DNA from: CAZDRX01 sp964508225
GTDB lineage: Bacteria; Patescibacteriota; Gracilibacteria; Peribacterales; Peribacteraceae
Assembly (NCBI GenBank): GCA_964508225.1
Contig: CAZDRX010000008.1
Span: forward strand, 4,174 to 68,173
Reading direction: 5' to 3'
Length of the DNA stretch: 64,000 bases
The notes beneath the pieces are model-generated. The model searched no databases, was not told the origin of the DNA, and worked only from the letters and a program-made list of their open reading frames with translations. This document shows, piece by piece, positions 7,756 to 16,120 of this stretch. Numbering within the stretch: the stretch's first letter is position 1; each line of letters begins with the position of its first letter. The position numbers and the translations under genes are program-made.

Positions 7756-10191
7756 TCAGGTCAATATGTTGGAGGGCGGCGGTGCGTTCTCGCTCTTGCT
7801 GACGCCGAAAAGTTCCGGACGGTTGGCGAGAGGAGTCTTCGCGATCTGGCGGCAGAGCCAGCGGCTCACGATGATCGCGGTGAACAGCGAGATGAAGATA
7901 CCGATGGCGAGCGTCACGGCGAAGCCGCGGATGATGCTCGTACCGATCGTGAAGAGGATGGCGCAGGTGATGAGCGTGGAGGTGTTGCCGTCGCGGACGC
8001 TCGGCCATGCTTTCTTGAAGCCCGTTTCCACCGCGGTGCTGAACGTCTTTCCTTTGCGGAGTTCTTCCTTGATGCGCTCGAAAGCGAGGACGTTGGCATC
8101 CACGGCCATACCCATACTGAGGATCATACCGGCGATACCGGCGAGCGTGAGCACCACGTGCTCGTTCGAGATCAGGAGGATCGGGAGTTTCGTGGAGGCG
8201 ATGAGGAGGACGACGTAGAAGAGGAGCGCGATGCTCGAGACGACGCCGAGGAGGCGGTAGATGAGGATCATGAAGAAACAGAGGACAAGGAGTCCCATCG
8301 CTGCGGCAAAGATCGACTGCTTGAGCGCGTTGGCACCCAGCGTGGCCTCCACCGTCGTCTGACCGGAGAGGTAGATCGGTGCGGGAATGGCACCCGTGTT
8401 CAGATCCTGCGCGAGCTTGCTTGCTTCCTCCACCGTGCGGCTGCCCGTGATCACGGCATTGCCGCCGATGATCTCGTTCTGCACGTTCGGAGCCGAGACC
8501 AGGTCTCCTCCGACGAAGATCGCGATGCGCTTGCCGACGTTGCGCTTCGTCATTTCCTGAAACATCTCCGCGCCCTTGGCGTCGAACTGGATCTGGACGA
8601 CCGGAATGTTACTCACCGGATCCATCGAGACGGCGGCCGTGCGGAACCTCTGGCCATTCAAGTCCGTGTCCTTCCAGCCCGTCGGTTCGAGCGAGAAGAA
8701 GAGGGAACGCACCATCACCTGATCCTCCATGCGCATCACTTCACCCTTCTCAACCTTGTCCATGAGGGCGGTGGCTGCCGATTCGTCACCCTTGGTGCGC
8801 AGCGCGTTGTACGAGAGCTTGGCACCGGACTTCGTGACGCCCTTGTCTGCGCGGATGATGTGGAAACCGAACGGTGTCTCCACGGCTGCGCTCGTCTGCC
8901 CCTGCTTGAGGGAGAAGGCGGCGACTTCGAACGGCTGAACCATCATGCCGCGCGTGATGACACCCAGACTTCCGGCCTTGGCCTTCGACGGACCGTCGGA
9001 TTCCTTCCGCGCGATCTCATCGAAGCTGGCACCGGCCTTGAGCCGCTTCGCAATGTCCTCGATGAGCGCCTTGGCCTGTTCCTTCGTGCGCGTGACTGTC
9101 GATTCGGCGCGCTCGGAACCCTTGTACTGGATGAGGATGTGGCTGGCGGTCATCTCCTCCGTGCCGTCCGTGCGTCCGCCGAGGTAGACGATGGCTGTGC
9201 CGTCCTTCAGCTTCACGGTCTTCTGCGTGCCGATGTCCATCGCGAGGAGTATTGCCTGAAGATCAGCGGGAGCTGTGGCAGGATCGATGGAGAGCTTGGA
9301 TTCAAGAGCTGATCCCGGGATCGTCTTCGCGAGCTCGCCGTAGGCTTCGTCGGGGCTCGTCAGCGGACGGCCGACGGGCTTCTTGTTCTCGAGCACTTTC
9401 GTGAGGTAGATGCCTTTGATCTCGCGGATCTCCGTCTGACCCTGATCGTTCTGCTGGGTCGTCTGGATGCTCGACTCGGTCTTGAGCACTGGATCGGCGG
9501 GGGAGCGCTTCGCGAGGGCTTCGAGTCCCTTCGGCAGCTGCGAGACGAAGATCGGACGCGCATCGAAGTACGACACACCGAGCACGCTGCTCAAGTCCTG
9601 ACCGTAGACCTGCAGGCTGCCGGTACCCGTCGTGACGGAGCGGTACACCTTATCCGCACGTGAGCGCATCTGCTTCTCATACTCCGTGTTGCTGCCCGAG
9701 TACTCCTCCTTGAATTCCAGCTGGATGGTCTTGCCCACCGTCTGGATGCAGCGGTTCACGTCGATGATGCCCGGACACTCCACGAGGAGGTGCTTCTCCG
9801 TGCCGAAGTATGACGGGGTGATGGTGGCTTCGCTGACGCCGAGCGCGTTGATGCGGCGCTCAAGGACTCCACGGATCGCCTCCACGAGTTTGGCGTGCTG
9901 CAGCTGGGTGCTCTGGAGTTCGAACTGGAGGTTGAGCAATTCCTTGTTATTGCCGCCGTTCTTCGCAGCGTCGATCTGCTGGGCGAGCTCCAGCTCGCGT
10001 GCGTTGATCTCATCCTCCGAAATACGGAAGTCGAGCTGGGTTCCGCCTGCGAGGTCGAGACCGAGGTGGAGGGAGGGCTTGAGATATCCCGGGAGGAATT
10101 TCTTCATGCCGTCCGGCAGGGCGACGATGAGACAGAGGACCGCGATGATCGTGACGATGACGGGCCAGGTGGAACGCTTTGAGGAAGCCAT
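7756..10191 (-). CDS. secD: protein translocase subunit SecD with an inserted PpiC/parvulin peptidyl-prolyl isomerase domain
   Basis: SecD drives the late, proton-motive-force-dependent step of Sec export. Residues 1-30 hold TM1; GLDLAGGTQLDF (44-55) is the SecD D1 motif; P1 begins at about 60-165 and resumes at 505-605 (TGWKDTDLNG ... VVQIQFDAKGAEMF). Five TMs follow from about 625, with GMAVDANVLAFERIKEE (694-710) and RGFAVTLAIGI. Residues about 347-450 do not belong to SecD: ASHILIQYKG, a helix FDEIARKESDGPSKAKAGSLG and FGFHIIRADK are the signature of parvulin rotamases (SHIL ... GGxLG ... GxHIIkv). At 811 aa it is well above normal length. secF is not adjacent. The gene lies 10 nt after a lipoprotein gene that looks like a stand-alone SecD head. 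Confidence 0.93.
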   Translation of the reverse strand: MASSKRSTWPVIVTIIAVLCLIVALPDGMKKFLPGYLKPSLHLGLDLAGGTQLDFRISEDEINARELELAQQIDAAKNGGNNKELLNLQFELQSTQLQHAKLVEAIRGVLERRINALGVSEATITPSYFGTEKHLLVECPGIIDVNRCIQTVGKTIQLEFKEEYSGSNTEYEKQMRSRADKVYRSVTTGTGSLQVYGQDLSSVLGVSYFDARPIFVSQLPKGLEALAKRSPADPVLKTESSIQTTQQNDQGQTEIREIKGIYLTKVLENKKPVGRPLTSPDEAYGELAKTIPGSALESKLSIDPATAPADLQAILLAMDIGTQKTVKLKDGTAIVYLGGRTDGTEEMTASHILIQYKGSERAESTVTRTKEQAKALIEDIAKRLKAGASFDEIARKESDGPSKAKAGSLGVITRGMMVQPFEVAAFSLKQGQTSAAVETPFGFHIIRADKGVTKSGAKLSYNALRTKGDESAATALMDKVEKGEVMRMEDQVMVRSLFFSLEPTGWKDTDLNGQRFRTAAVSMDPVSNIPVVQIQFDAKGAEMFQEMTKRNVGKRIAIFVGGDLVSAPNVQNEIIGGNAVITGSRTVEEASKLAQDLNTGAIPAPIYLSGQTTVEATLGANALKQSIFAAAMGLLVLCFFMILIYRLLGVVSSIALLFYVVLLIASTKLPILLISNEHVVLTLAGIAGMILSMGMAVDANVLAFERIKEELRKGKTFSTAVETGFKKAWPSVRDGNTSTLITCAILFTIGTSIIRGFAVTLAIGIFISLFTAIIVSRWLCRQIAKTPLANRPELFGVSKSENAPPPSNILT

Positions 10192-10201
10192 GGGAAGGGG
10201 G

Positions 10202-10864
10202 TTACTTGGAAGCGAGGAAGGAGAGATGGAGGCCGACGTTCACGTCGTCGGCGAAGATTTCCGCGACTTTCGCCGACGGGATCCCGCCGATGATAATGTG
10301 TTCGTTCGGTTTGTCCGAATTGATCTTCAGTTTCGAGACGAGGAGATCACGGACGAAGATGCCGACATCCTTTCCCTGGTTGCCTTTGAAGGCCTCCTGC
10401 AGCTTGCTGCGGCCGGTTTCACTGAACTCCAGTTCCACGCCGATATCGCTTCCGTCCGGACTCTTCACCGGTTGCACCCACTCGAGCATCGAGCCGTCGA
10501 CTCCCGTCGGGACCCAGTTCGTCTGATCTGCACCTGTGCTGTCTTTGATGACGCCGTCCTCCAGTCTGATCTCGAAGGTGAACGGATCCGACGCAATGCG
10601 CTCGACGGTCTCCACGCTTGCGGACGGTACCGACATGGAGACGGAGGCGGTCGCTTTGTCCTGCGTAATAACTTTCACTTTCGGTGACTCCACATTCACG
10701 GCGGCCAGACGACGTGTAAACACACGTTCAGCGGCTTGAAAGAGGAGTTGGTTTTTTGCTGCATCGTCGAGGGAACTCGTCGCCTGGAAGGTCAACTGGA
10801 CGGACGACCCGCAGGCAGCAAGAATCATCAGGGAGCCGATCAGGAGAGGTGTTCTAAGCGACAT
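10202..10864 (-). CDS. lipoprotein resembling the SecD P1 periplasmic domain
   Basis: MSLRTPLLIGSLMILAAC is a lipoprotein signal with the lipobox Cys at residue 18. The remainder (DPFTFEIRLEDG; IGVELEFSETGRSKLQEAF; GKDVGIFVRDLLVSKLKI) follows the SecD P1 pattern, where the motifs read FDxxGAxxFxxxTxxNxGKxLAIxxDGxVxSxP. It ends shortly after that, with no membrane helices. So it looks like a membrane-tethered copy of the SecD head domain, encoded directly upstream of secD and probably co-transcribed with it. The role is inferred: it could bind translocating substrate or SecD itself. The similarity is visible by eye, but a profile search is needed to confirm homology. Confidence 0.72.
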   Translation of the reverse strand: MSLRTPLLIGSLMILAACGSSVQLTFQATSSLDDAAKNQLLFQAAERVFTRRLAAVNVESPKVKVITQDKATASVSMSVPSASVETVERIASDPFTFEIRLEDGVIKDSTGADQTNWVPTGVDGSMLEWVQPVKSPDGSDIGVELEFSETGRSKLQEAFKGNQGKDVGIFVRDLLVSKLKINSDKPNEHIIIGGIPSAKVAEIFADDVNVGLHLSFLASK

Positions 10865-10933
10865 GCGCGGCCAAGTGTAGCTCTTTTGTCATGCGAGGGA
10901 AACGGCTCCTCCTTAGGCCTTCCGATGTCGCGT

Positions 10934-11902
10934 TCACCGCGTCAGCTTGAGCACCGTGCCCGCGCGGATCATCTTCTCCGTCAGATCGACGCTTTCGAGC
11001 ACACAGTCTTCATCGATGACGCATCGCCGCAGCACACAGTCCGTGATTCTCGAACCGGGGAAGATGATGCAGTCGGAGAGCGTAGAACCGCTGATGACGG
11101 TCTTCGCCGCGATATCCATGCTGCCGGAGAGCACGGAATCGGGGCTCACTTTCGCGGACGGATCCGCGAGAGTCTTCTCGCCGACGACTTCGCGGTGGAG
11201 CGACATGTATGCCTCAAATGATCCGATGTCCTTCCAGAGCTCGGTGAAGACGAAGCAGTCCACGGCGATCTGCCTTCTCAGGAATTCCTCGAAGACGCCG
11301 CCGACGTTGTCGGGGTGTGCCTTCGCATGCTCGACGAGGACGGGGAGTGATGTCTTCGGGAGAATCCACCACCCCGTCGAAACCACGGTGGATTTGGGGT
11401 GCAGCGGCTTCTCCTCGAACGAAGTAACCGCCGACAACACTCCTTCTTTGGCTCCCGTGATGATCGTGCCGAACTGCCGCGCGAGTTCCTTGTCCGCGAT
11501 ATCGTGGCCGGCCACGAGCGGGTGACCGCGGAAGAGTCCGATGAATGCGCCCAAGTCCGCTGCGGCGTAATTGTCGCCGGCGAGCAGGAGCACGTCGTCA
11601 TTGATCTTCTCCTCTGTGATCCAGTGCGCCACCGCGCCGAGCGCGCCGAACTTCTCACCCTCGTGTCCTGCATCTTCGATCGACACCGTCACCTTCCGGT
11701 TCTTCACCGTCTTCTGCCATGCCCGGAAGTCCTCGGCGAAGACCGCGTTCGTGCTCACGGTGATCGGCAGTGCTGCGGGCACTGCTTCCACCGCGTACGT
11801 GAGGAGGGGCTTGCCCGCAATCGGCAGGAGGGGCTTGGCTCTCCGTTCGGTGAGCGGCCACAGCCTGGTTGCGAAGCCTCCGGCGAGGATGAATACCTGC
11901 AT
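10934..11902 (-). CDS. nucleoside-diphosphate-sugar pyrophosphorylase (NTP_transferase family)
   Basis: Activates a sugar-1-phosphate with an NTP, for envelope polysaccharide. The N-terminus FILAGGFATRLWPLTERRAK with PLLPIAGKP is the nucleotide-binding signature; LLLAGDNY is the metal-binding Asp region; the C-terminal third contains hexapeptide-like turns (DPSAKVSPDSVLSGSMDIAA), consistent with a left-handed beta-helix. At 322 aa it fits the glucose-1-phosphate thymidylyl-/mannose-1-phosphate guanylyltransferase superfamily; the sequence alone does not settle the sugar or base. Next to a polyprenyl glycosylphosphotransferase-type gene, it probably feeds glycan synthesis. GDP-mannose would fit the fcl gene at 22.6 kb. 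Confidence 0.87.
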   Translation of the reverse strand: MQVFILAGGFATRLWPLTERRAKPLLPIAGKPLLTYAVEAVPAALPITVSTNAVFAEDFRAWQKTVKNRKVTVSIEDAGHEGEKFGALGAVAHWITEEKINDDVLLLAGDNYAAADLGAFIGLFRGHPLVAGHDIADKELARQFGTIITGAKEGVLSAVTSFEEKPLHPKSTVVSTGWWILPKTSLPVLVEHAKAHPDNVGGVFEEFLRRQIAVDCFVFTELWKDIGSFEAYMSLHREVVGEKTLADPSAKVSPDSVLSGSMDIAAKTVISGSTLSDCIIFPGSRITDCVLRRCVIDEDCVLESVDLTEKMIRAGTVLKLTR

Positions 11903-11918
11903 CGGGCGCTATCCTACC

Positions 11919-12689
11919 TTATCCGCGCGCTGTCAGGAGCGGGTAGCCCTCCACGGAGACCACCTCCCCCTGCCCCGCTACACCGAGCACGGACGGAAGC
12001 AGCATGTAGGTCATGCCATGCTGGCGGCACACGCTCATGAGATTGATTGTGTGTTCCAAGTTGCTGCACTGGATGAGGTGCGTCGGCCTTTTTTCTTTGA
12101 TGACGTCCTCAAGCTTGTTCAGCTTGCCGAGGACGGGCACACCTGCCACCTCTTTCAATGGTGAGCCCTGCGGATCGAGAATCGCGACGGGCTTGAGCGG
12201 ACACTGCCGCTCCTCGAAGTGCCGGATGAGCTTCTCCGCTTCGCGGCTGAGTCCCACCACGAGTACGGGGTAGGCTGCCGGATTCTTCCGGAGGATTCTT
12301 CTCTGCCAGCTGTCGAAGGCGAGATGCCACACGAGCGTGAGACCGAAGCTGATCGCGCCGGCGTACACGAGAAGGAGGCGGCTGAAGAAACGGTCGAAGA
12401 GGAAGTAGTACGCGAGCGTGAACATCGCGGAGCCGAGCACGCACGCGAAGAAGATATGGAGGACGTTACGCTGCTCGGCCTGTACGCGGGTGAGCCGGAA
12501 AACCCCAAGTTGGGCCATGGCGAGCACCCAGACCGGAGCGACGACCGCGACCGTTCTCAGATAGAGCTCGAGCGGGAAGTCGGTGGAGAGGATGAAGCCG
12601 ACGCGAACGAAGTATCCGATGGCATAGGCCGCGATGAAGAGCGCAGCGTCGGTGACGAGCCAGATGGCGAGGAGGATTCCGCGTCGCAT
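11919..12689 (-). CDS. N-terminal half of a polyprenyl glycosylphosphotransferase (membrane plus CoA-binding-like domain), catalytic domain absent
   Basis: Four TMs occupy about residues 5-110 (ILLAIWLVTDAALFIAAYAI and following). A Rossmann-like domain follows: YPVLVVGLSREAEKLIRHF, VAILDPQGSPLKEVAGVPVLG and KRPTHLIQCS. This is the standard N-terminal architecture of WbaP/WcaJ-type enzymes (CoA_binding_3). The protein stops at GYPLLTARG, exactly where the fifth TM and the bacterial sugar transferase domain normally begin. At 256 aa it is therefore a half-length form. Either the catalytic domain is encoded separately elsewhere, or this is a regulatory remnant. The first 44 codons overlap the 3-prime end of the upstream gene in another frame. 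Confidence 0.83.
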   Translation of the reverse strand: MRRGILLAIWLVTDAALFIAAYAIGYFVRVGFILSTDFPLELYLRTVAVVAPVWVLAMAQLGVFRLTRVQAEQRNVLHIFFACVLGSAMFTLAYYFLFDRFFSRLLLVYAGAISFGLTLVWHLAFDSWQRRILRKNPAAYPVLVVGLSREAEKLIRHFEERQCPLKPVAILDPQGSPLKEVAGVPVLGKLNKLEDVIKEKRPTHLIQCSNLEHTINLMSVCRQHGMTYMLLPSVLGVAGQGEVVSVEGYPLLTARG

Positions 12690-13249
12690 GCCTCCATCAT
12701 AGAGGAAGCAGGCTCGCTTGGGAGCAGCGTCCGGAGGGCGGAGCCTATCTCACGAACAAGCGCCTCCATTTGGGTGACGAGTTTCCGGTGCTGCGGGATC
12801 AGGAGTGCCGCAGCCTCCTTTGCTTCTTCTTTCGTCGGGATGTCGCCTCCGCTGCTCGTTCCGCATCGCGCTTCCCGCATGTCTTTGTCCATCCCTCCCT
12901 CATTCCCATTATTGAGCGCGAGCCGCAAGGCATCGTATCGCTCCCGCAAGGATTCTGCTCCGGGGATGCCGTGTTCCTCCAGCAAGGCAAGATCCTCGCG
13001 GATCGGATCGGGGAGAGCGCTCTGGTCATCGTCTTCGGCAAAGTGGCCGCACGCCGGGCGATTCGCCCTGCAGGTTCTGCGACATTGATCCTCGTATCCG
13101 CGTGATCCGTTCGTCGGTTTCCCGTTCTGACCGCGCTTCAACGCTTCGTGCCGCATGTCGCAGAGCGGGAATTCATACCCGTCGACCCGCACGACGCGGT
13201 CGAGAATCGGAAGTGAGGGGAATCCTTCCATGTCAAAAGTATCGCACAT
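12557..13249 (-). CDS. hypothetical Cys-containing protein
   Basis: I do not recognise a family. The first about 185 residues look protein-like: VDGYEFPLCDMRHEALKRG, then CRRTCRANRPACGHF (a Cys/His cluster that could bind metal), then helical segments (REDLALLEEHGIPGAESLRE; KLVTQMEALVREIGSALRTL). The last about 44 residues are Ser/Pro-rich, overlap the start of the next gene, and look like out-of-frame translation. The true C-terminus may therefore be near 12,690, with a frameshift or missing stop. Same strand and order as the surrounding block. Coding status is moderately supported. Confidence 0.5.
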   Translation of the reverse strand: MCDTFDMEGFPSLPILDRVVRVDGYEFPLCDMRHEALKRGQNGKPTNGSRGYEDQCRRTCRANRPACGHFAEDDDQSALPDPIREDLALLEEHGIPGAESLRERYDALRLALNNGNEGGMDKDMREARCGTSSGGDIPTKEEAKEAAALLIPQHRKLVTQMEALVREIGSALRTLLPSEPASSMMEACDAESSSPSGSSPTLRSSSRPMPSDTSFASASSSPPTSRSSSI

Positions 13250-13280
13250 CTCATTCTGTGCTCCAAAGAAAATCCTCCCC

Positions 13281-14135
13281 CTATTTCTTGGCGTGCCAGA
13301 CGTACGGAAGTTTCGTCACGTCCCACGGCACGCGACTGCCGCGCTTGAAGTTACTCGACGCGATCTCCGGATTTCCCGTGAACACGAGGCGATCCATGAA
13401 GTCGTACTTCGCTTTGATGACGGGGTTGCCCTGAGCGAGTCGCTGGAACTCCTTCTTATGGAGTGCGTAGAAGGCGAAACTCTCGGCGAAGTCCTCAAAC
13501 GGGTCACTCGAGGCGTACCCCGAGACGAAGTCGCTCTCCTTCGTGCCCGGCTGGCTGATGCCTGTCGTGATCCAGCTGATCTGGTAATACGCGACGCTCG
13601 GGTCATTCTGGAAGATCGGTGTGTTGCCGTCGTAGAATCCGCTCTGACCGGAGTCCGGTGAGCCGCGAAGTCCTCCCAGATCCGCGACGTGGCCGCACTC
13701 GTGCGTGATGAGTGCGCGGAATTCGTTGTCAGGGACATTGCCCACGACGATGATCGTGTTTTCGCCACCGAGTCCGCGGTTGGCCGCCTTCTTGTCATAA
13801 TTCACGTAGAAACTTTTGAGATTTGCACGGCAGAACGAGGGGAGTGCCCGCAGCACCTGATCGGCGAGCAACTGCTGTGCCGGCTTGATATCCTGCTGAT
13901 TGACCACAGGGAGTAGCGTGGTGGCTGACTGGTGCGCCTTCACGACGACGGTTTTCACCGTGGCTGCCTTGACCGGTGCCATCGTGAACCTCGGCGCGCG
14001 CGCTGCGTCGTGGAGTGCGTCATTCACGCTTGCAACAGGGACTCCCGATGCTAGACTGGCCGCAGTCACGACCGCTGCTCCAGCGAGGAGCAGGGAGTTT
14101 CTTCGGAAGGCCGGTCTGGAAGCGTGATTGTGCAT
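13281..14135 (-). CDS. secreted zinc-metallopeptidase-like protein (HExxH)
   Basis: Starting at ATG 14133-14135, the N-terminus MHNHASRPAFRRNSLLLAGA leads into a signal peptide, so the product is exported. The middle carries FRALITHECGHVADLGG, an HExxH zinc motif, and 80 residues later DPFEDFAESFAFYALHKKEF, which supplies a Glu in an ExxA/S helix as in gluzincins. This layout (HExxH plus EDFAExF) is seen in putative cell-wall or anthrax-toxin-lethal-factor-like peptidases. The upstream ATG at 14169-14171 would place the start only 5 nt from the divergent rlmD and inside its promoter, so it is disfavoured. Substrate unknown. Confidence 0.72.
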   Translation of the reverse strand: MHNHASRPAFRRNSLLLAGAAVVTAASLASGVPVASVNDALHDAARAPRFTMAPVKAATVKTVVVKAHQSATTLLPVVNQQDIKPAQQLLADQVLRALPSFCRANLKSFYVNYDKKAANRGLGGENTIIVVGNVPDNEFRALITHECGHVADLGGLRGSPDSGQSGFYDGNTPIFQNDPSVAYYQISWITTGISQPGTKESDFVSGYASSDPFEDFAESFAFYALHKKEFQRLAQGNPVIKAKYDFMDRLVFTGNPEIASSNFKRGSRVPWDVTKLPYVWHAKK

Positions 14136-14162
14136 TGGAAAATGAAAGTGTATATTTATACT
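14135..14162 (+). promoter_or_regulatory. promoter of rlmD-rlmH
   Basis: TTGGAA (14135-14140), 16-nt spacer, TATACT (14157-14162), in an AT-rich island between divergent genes. The rlmD ATG is at 14177, so the 5-prime leader would be under 10 nt. Confidence 0.55.
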
Positions 14163-14176
14163 AGATAGCATCTATT

Positions 14177-15649
14177 ATGTCAAGTGAGCCTGAAACCATC
14201 GTTGCCCCCGGCCAGACGCACACTCTGGTCGTCGAGAAGTTCGCCCATGGCGGCGCAGGCTTCGCCACGCTGCAGGGCATGCCTGTCTTCATTCATGGAG
14301 GTATTCCGGGACAGAAGGTTTCGGCCGTGATCACGAAGAAGAAGGAATCGTTCCTCGAAGCGAAGGTGGAGAAGGTGATCCTGCGTTCCAAGGACGAAAT
14401 TCAGGCACGGTGCCCGCACTTCGGCACGTGCGGCGGTTGCGTCTGGCAGAACCTCGCGTACAACAAACAGATCCAGTACAAGGAGGACATCGTCCGCGAG
14501 ACACTCGAACACGTCACACCTGCCGATGCCGCGATCCGCAAGCAGCTCCCGGGTCGTGTGCTCAAGATCATCCCGAGTCCGCAGGTGTTCAATTACAGAA
14601 ACAAGCTCGAGCTCACGTTCGGCTACTCCAACATGCGCGTGGAGGAGAAGCCGTCCAAGGTGCCCGGCGGCAAGCCGCAGCGCATCTACTTCGATGAGAA
14701 CCCGAGCATCGGTTTCCATCAGGCCGGTGAGTGGGCGACGATTCTCCCTATTAACGAGTGTCATCTCTACGATGAGCAGCTGCCCGCACTCCTCGCGGAC
14801 ATCAAGCGCTTCATGGCGGAGACGAAGCTGCCCGTCTACAACCCGAAGACCCACAAGGGCATGCTCCGCAACGTCATCCTCAGGCGCGGCATCCACACCG
14901 ATGAGCACATGATCTGTTTCATCGTGCAGGCGAGGAAGAAAGAACTCGAGCCGCTGTTCCAGAAATTTCTCCGCTTTGCGGGACGCCCGAACCTGAAGTC
15001 CCTCCTCATCGCCGAACACTTCGGACTCAACGACAAGCCCGAAGAGCCGAAGATCCACGCGCTCGTGGGCGAATCGTGGATCACCGAGCGTCTCTTCGAC
15101 CTCACGTTCCGCATCTCGCCGTTCTCCTTCTTCCAGACGAACACGCTCGCCACCGAGAAGCTCTACGCCGCGATCGCCTCGGCTGCCGATCTCAGCGGCC
15201 GTGACACGGTGCTTGATGCGTACTGCGGCATGGGCACGATCGGCCAGTACCTGTCGCGCTTCTGCGAGAAGGTCGTGGGGATCGAGTCACACCCGTCCGC
15301 CGTGGAGGATGCGCTCCAGAGTGCGGGACTGAACCGCATCGGCAACATCAGCTTCTACAAGGGCAAGACCGAGCAGATCCTCAACCAGCAGCTCAAATCC
15401 GGCGGCAAGTACAAGTTCAACTGCATCGTCCTCGATCCGCCGCGCGTGGGGCTCCATCCGCAGGCGCTCTCCGCCGTCATCGCACACCGTCCCGAGAAGA
15501 TCGTCTACGTCTCCTGCAATGCCGCGACGTTCGCGCGGGATCTCGGTGAACTTCTGAAGAACGGGTACGAACTCCGCACCGTGCAGCCCGTCGACATGTT
15601 CCCGCACACCGCGCACATCGAGCTCGTGGCACAGCTTCACCGCAAGTAG
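14177..15649 (+). CDS. rlmD: 23S rRNA (uracil-5-)-methyltransferase, RlmD/RumA family
   Basis: Makes m5U in 23S rRNA (U1939 in E. coli numbering) using SAM. An N-terminal TRAM domain (VEKFAHGGAGFATLQGMPVF) is followed by the 4Fe-4S cluster motif CPHFGTCGGCVWQNLAY. The methyltransferase domain has VLDAYCGMGTIG (SAM loop), LDPPRVGLHP, and the nucleophile motif VYVSCNAATFARDL; the end is FPHTAHIELVAQL. At 490 aa it is full length. TrmA/RlmC paralogues share this fold, but the Fe-S motif plus TRAM favours RlmD/RumA. rlmH follows after 1 nt, so the two form an operon for 23S rRNA modification. Confidence 0.9.
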   Translation: MSSEPETIVAPGQTHTLVVEKFAHGGAGFATLQGMPVFIHGGIPGQKVSAVITKKKESFLEAKVEKVILRSKDEIQARCPHFGTCGGCVWQNLAYNKQIQYKEDIVRETLEHVTPADAAIRKQLPGRVLKIIPSPQVFNYRNKLELTFGYSNMRVEEKPSKVPGGKPQRIYFDENPSIGFHQAGEWATILPINECHLYDEQLPALLADIKRFMAETKLPVYNPKTHKGMLRNVILRRGIHTDEHMICFIVQARKKELEPLFQKFLRFAGRPNLKSLLIAEHFGLNDKPEEPKIHALVGESWITERLFDLTFRISPFSFFQTNTLATEKLYAAIASAADLSGRDTVLDAYCGMGTIGQYLSRFCEKVVGIESHPSAVEDALQSAGLNRIGNISFYKGKTEQILNQQLKSGGKYKFNCIVLDPPRVGLHPQALSAVIAHRPEKIVYVSCNAATFARDLGELLKNGYELRTVQPVDMFPHTAHIELVAQLHRK

Positions 15650-15650
15650 C

Positions 15651-16094
15651 GTGCATAAAGTCACGCTCGTCACCGTCGGCAAGGTGAAGAGCGCATGGAT
15701 CAAGGACGGATGCGACGTGTACGGTGACCGCCTCGGTCATCAGTGTGATTTCAGCGAGAAGATCCTCAGTGCCGGATCGGCGTCCGAGGAACATGAGCGG
15801 ATTCTCGCCTCCATGGAGAAGACGACGGGAGTGTTTGTGGCACTCGACGAGACGGGGAAGGAGAAGTCTTCCGTGGAACTCGCCTCGTGGATGGGCAAAC
15901 AGCGTGACATCGGCACTCCCGTCACGTTCCTCATTGGGGGAGCGTACGGGCTGAGTGACGCGATCCGGCAGAAATCGTCACTCGTGCTCTCTCTCAGCCG
16001 GATGACGCTCCCGCACGAGCTCTGCAAATTGTTCTTCCTCGAGCAGCTGTACCGCGCGCATACGATTCTTGCGGGGACGGGATATCATCATTGA
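15651..16094 (+). CDS. rlmH: 23S rRNA (pseudouridine1915-N3)-methyltransferase
   Basis: A SPOUT-class methyltransferase that modifies pseudouridine 1915 in the decoding-centre helix H69. The knot region is clear: FLIGGAYGLSDAIRQ, LSLSRMTLPHELCKLFFLEQ, and the C-terminal GTGYHH that all RlmH proteins share. At 147 aa it is standard. The start is GTG at 15651, one base after the rlmD stop. Confidence 0.95.
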   Translation: MHKVTLVTVGKVKSAWIKDGCDVYGDRLGHQCDFSEKILSAGSASEEHERILASMEKTTGVFVALDETGKEKSSVELASWMGKQRDIGTPVTFLIGGAYGLSDAIRQKSSLVLSLSRMTLPHELCKLFFLEQLYRAHTILAGTGYHH

Positions 16095-16120
16095 TATTCC
16101 GCTTTTCTCCGATGCAGGTT

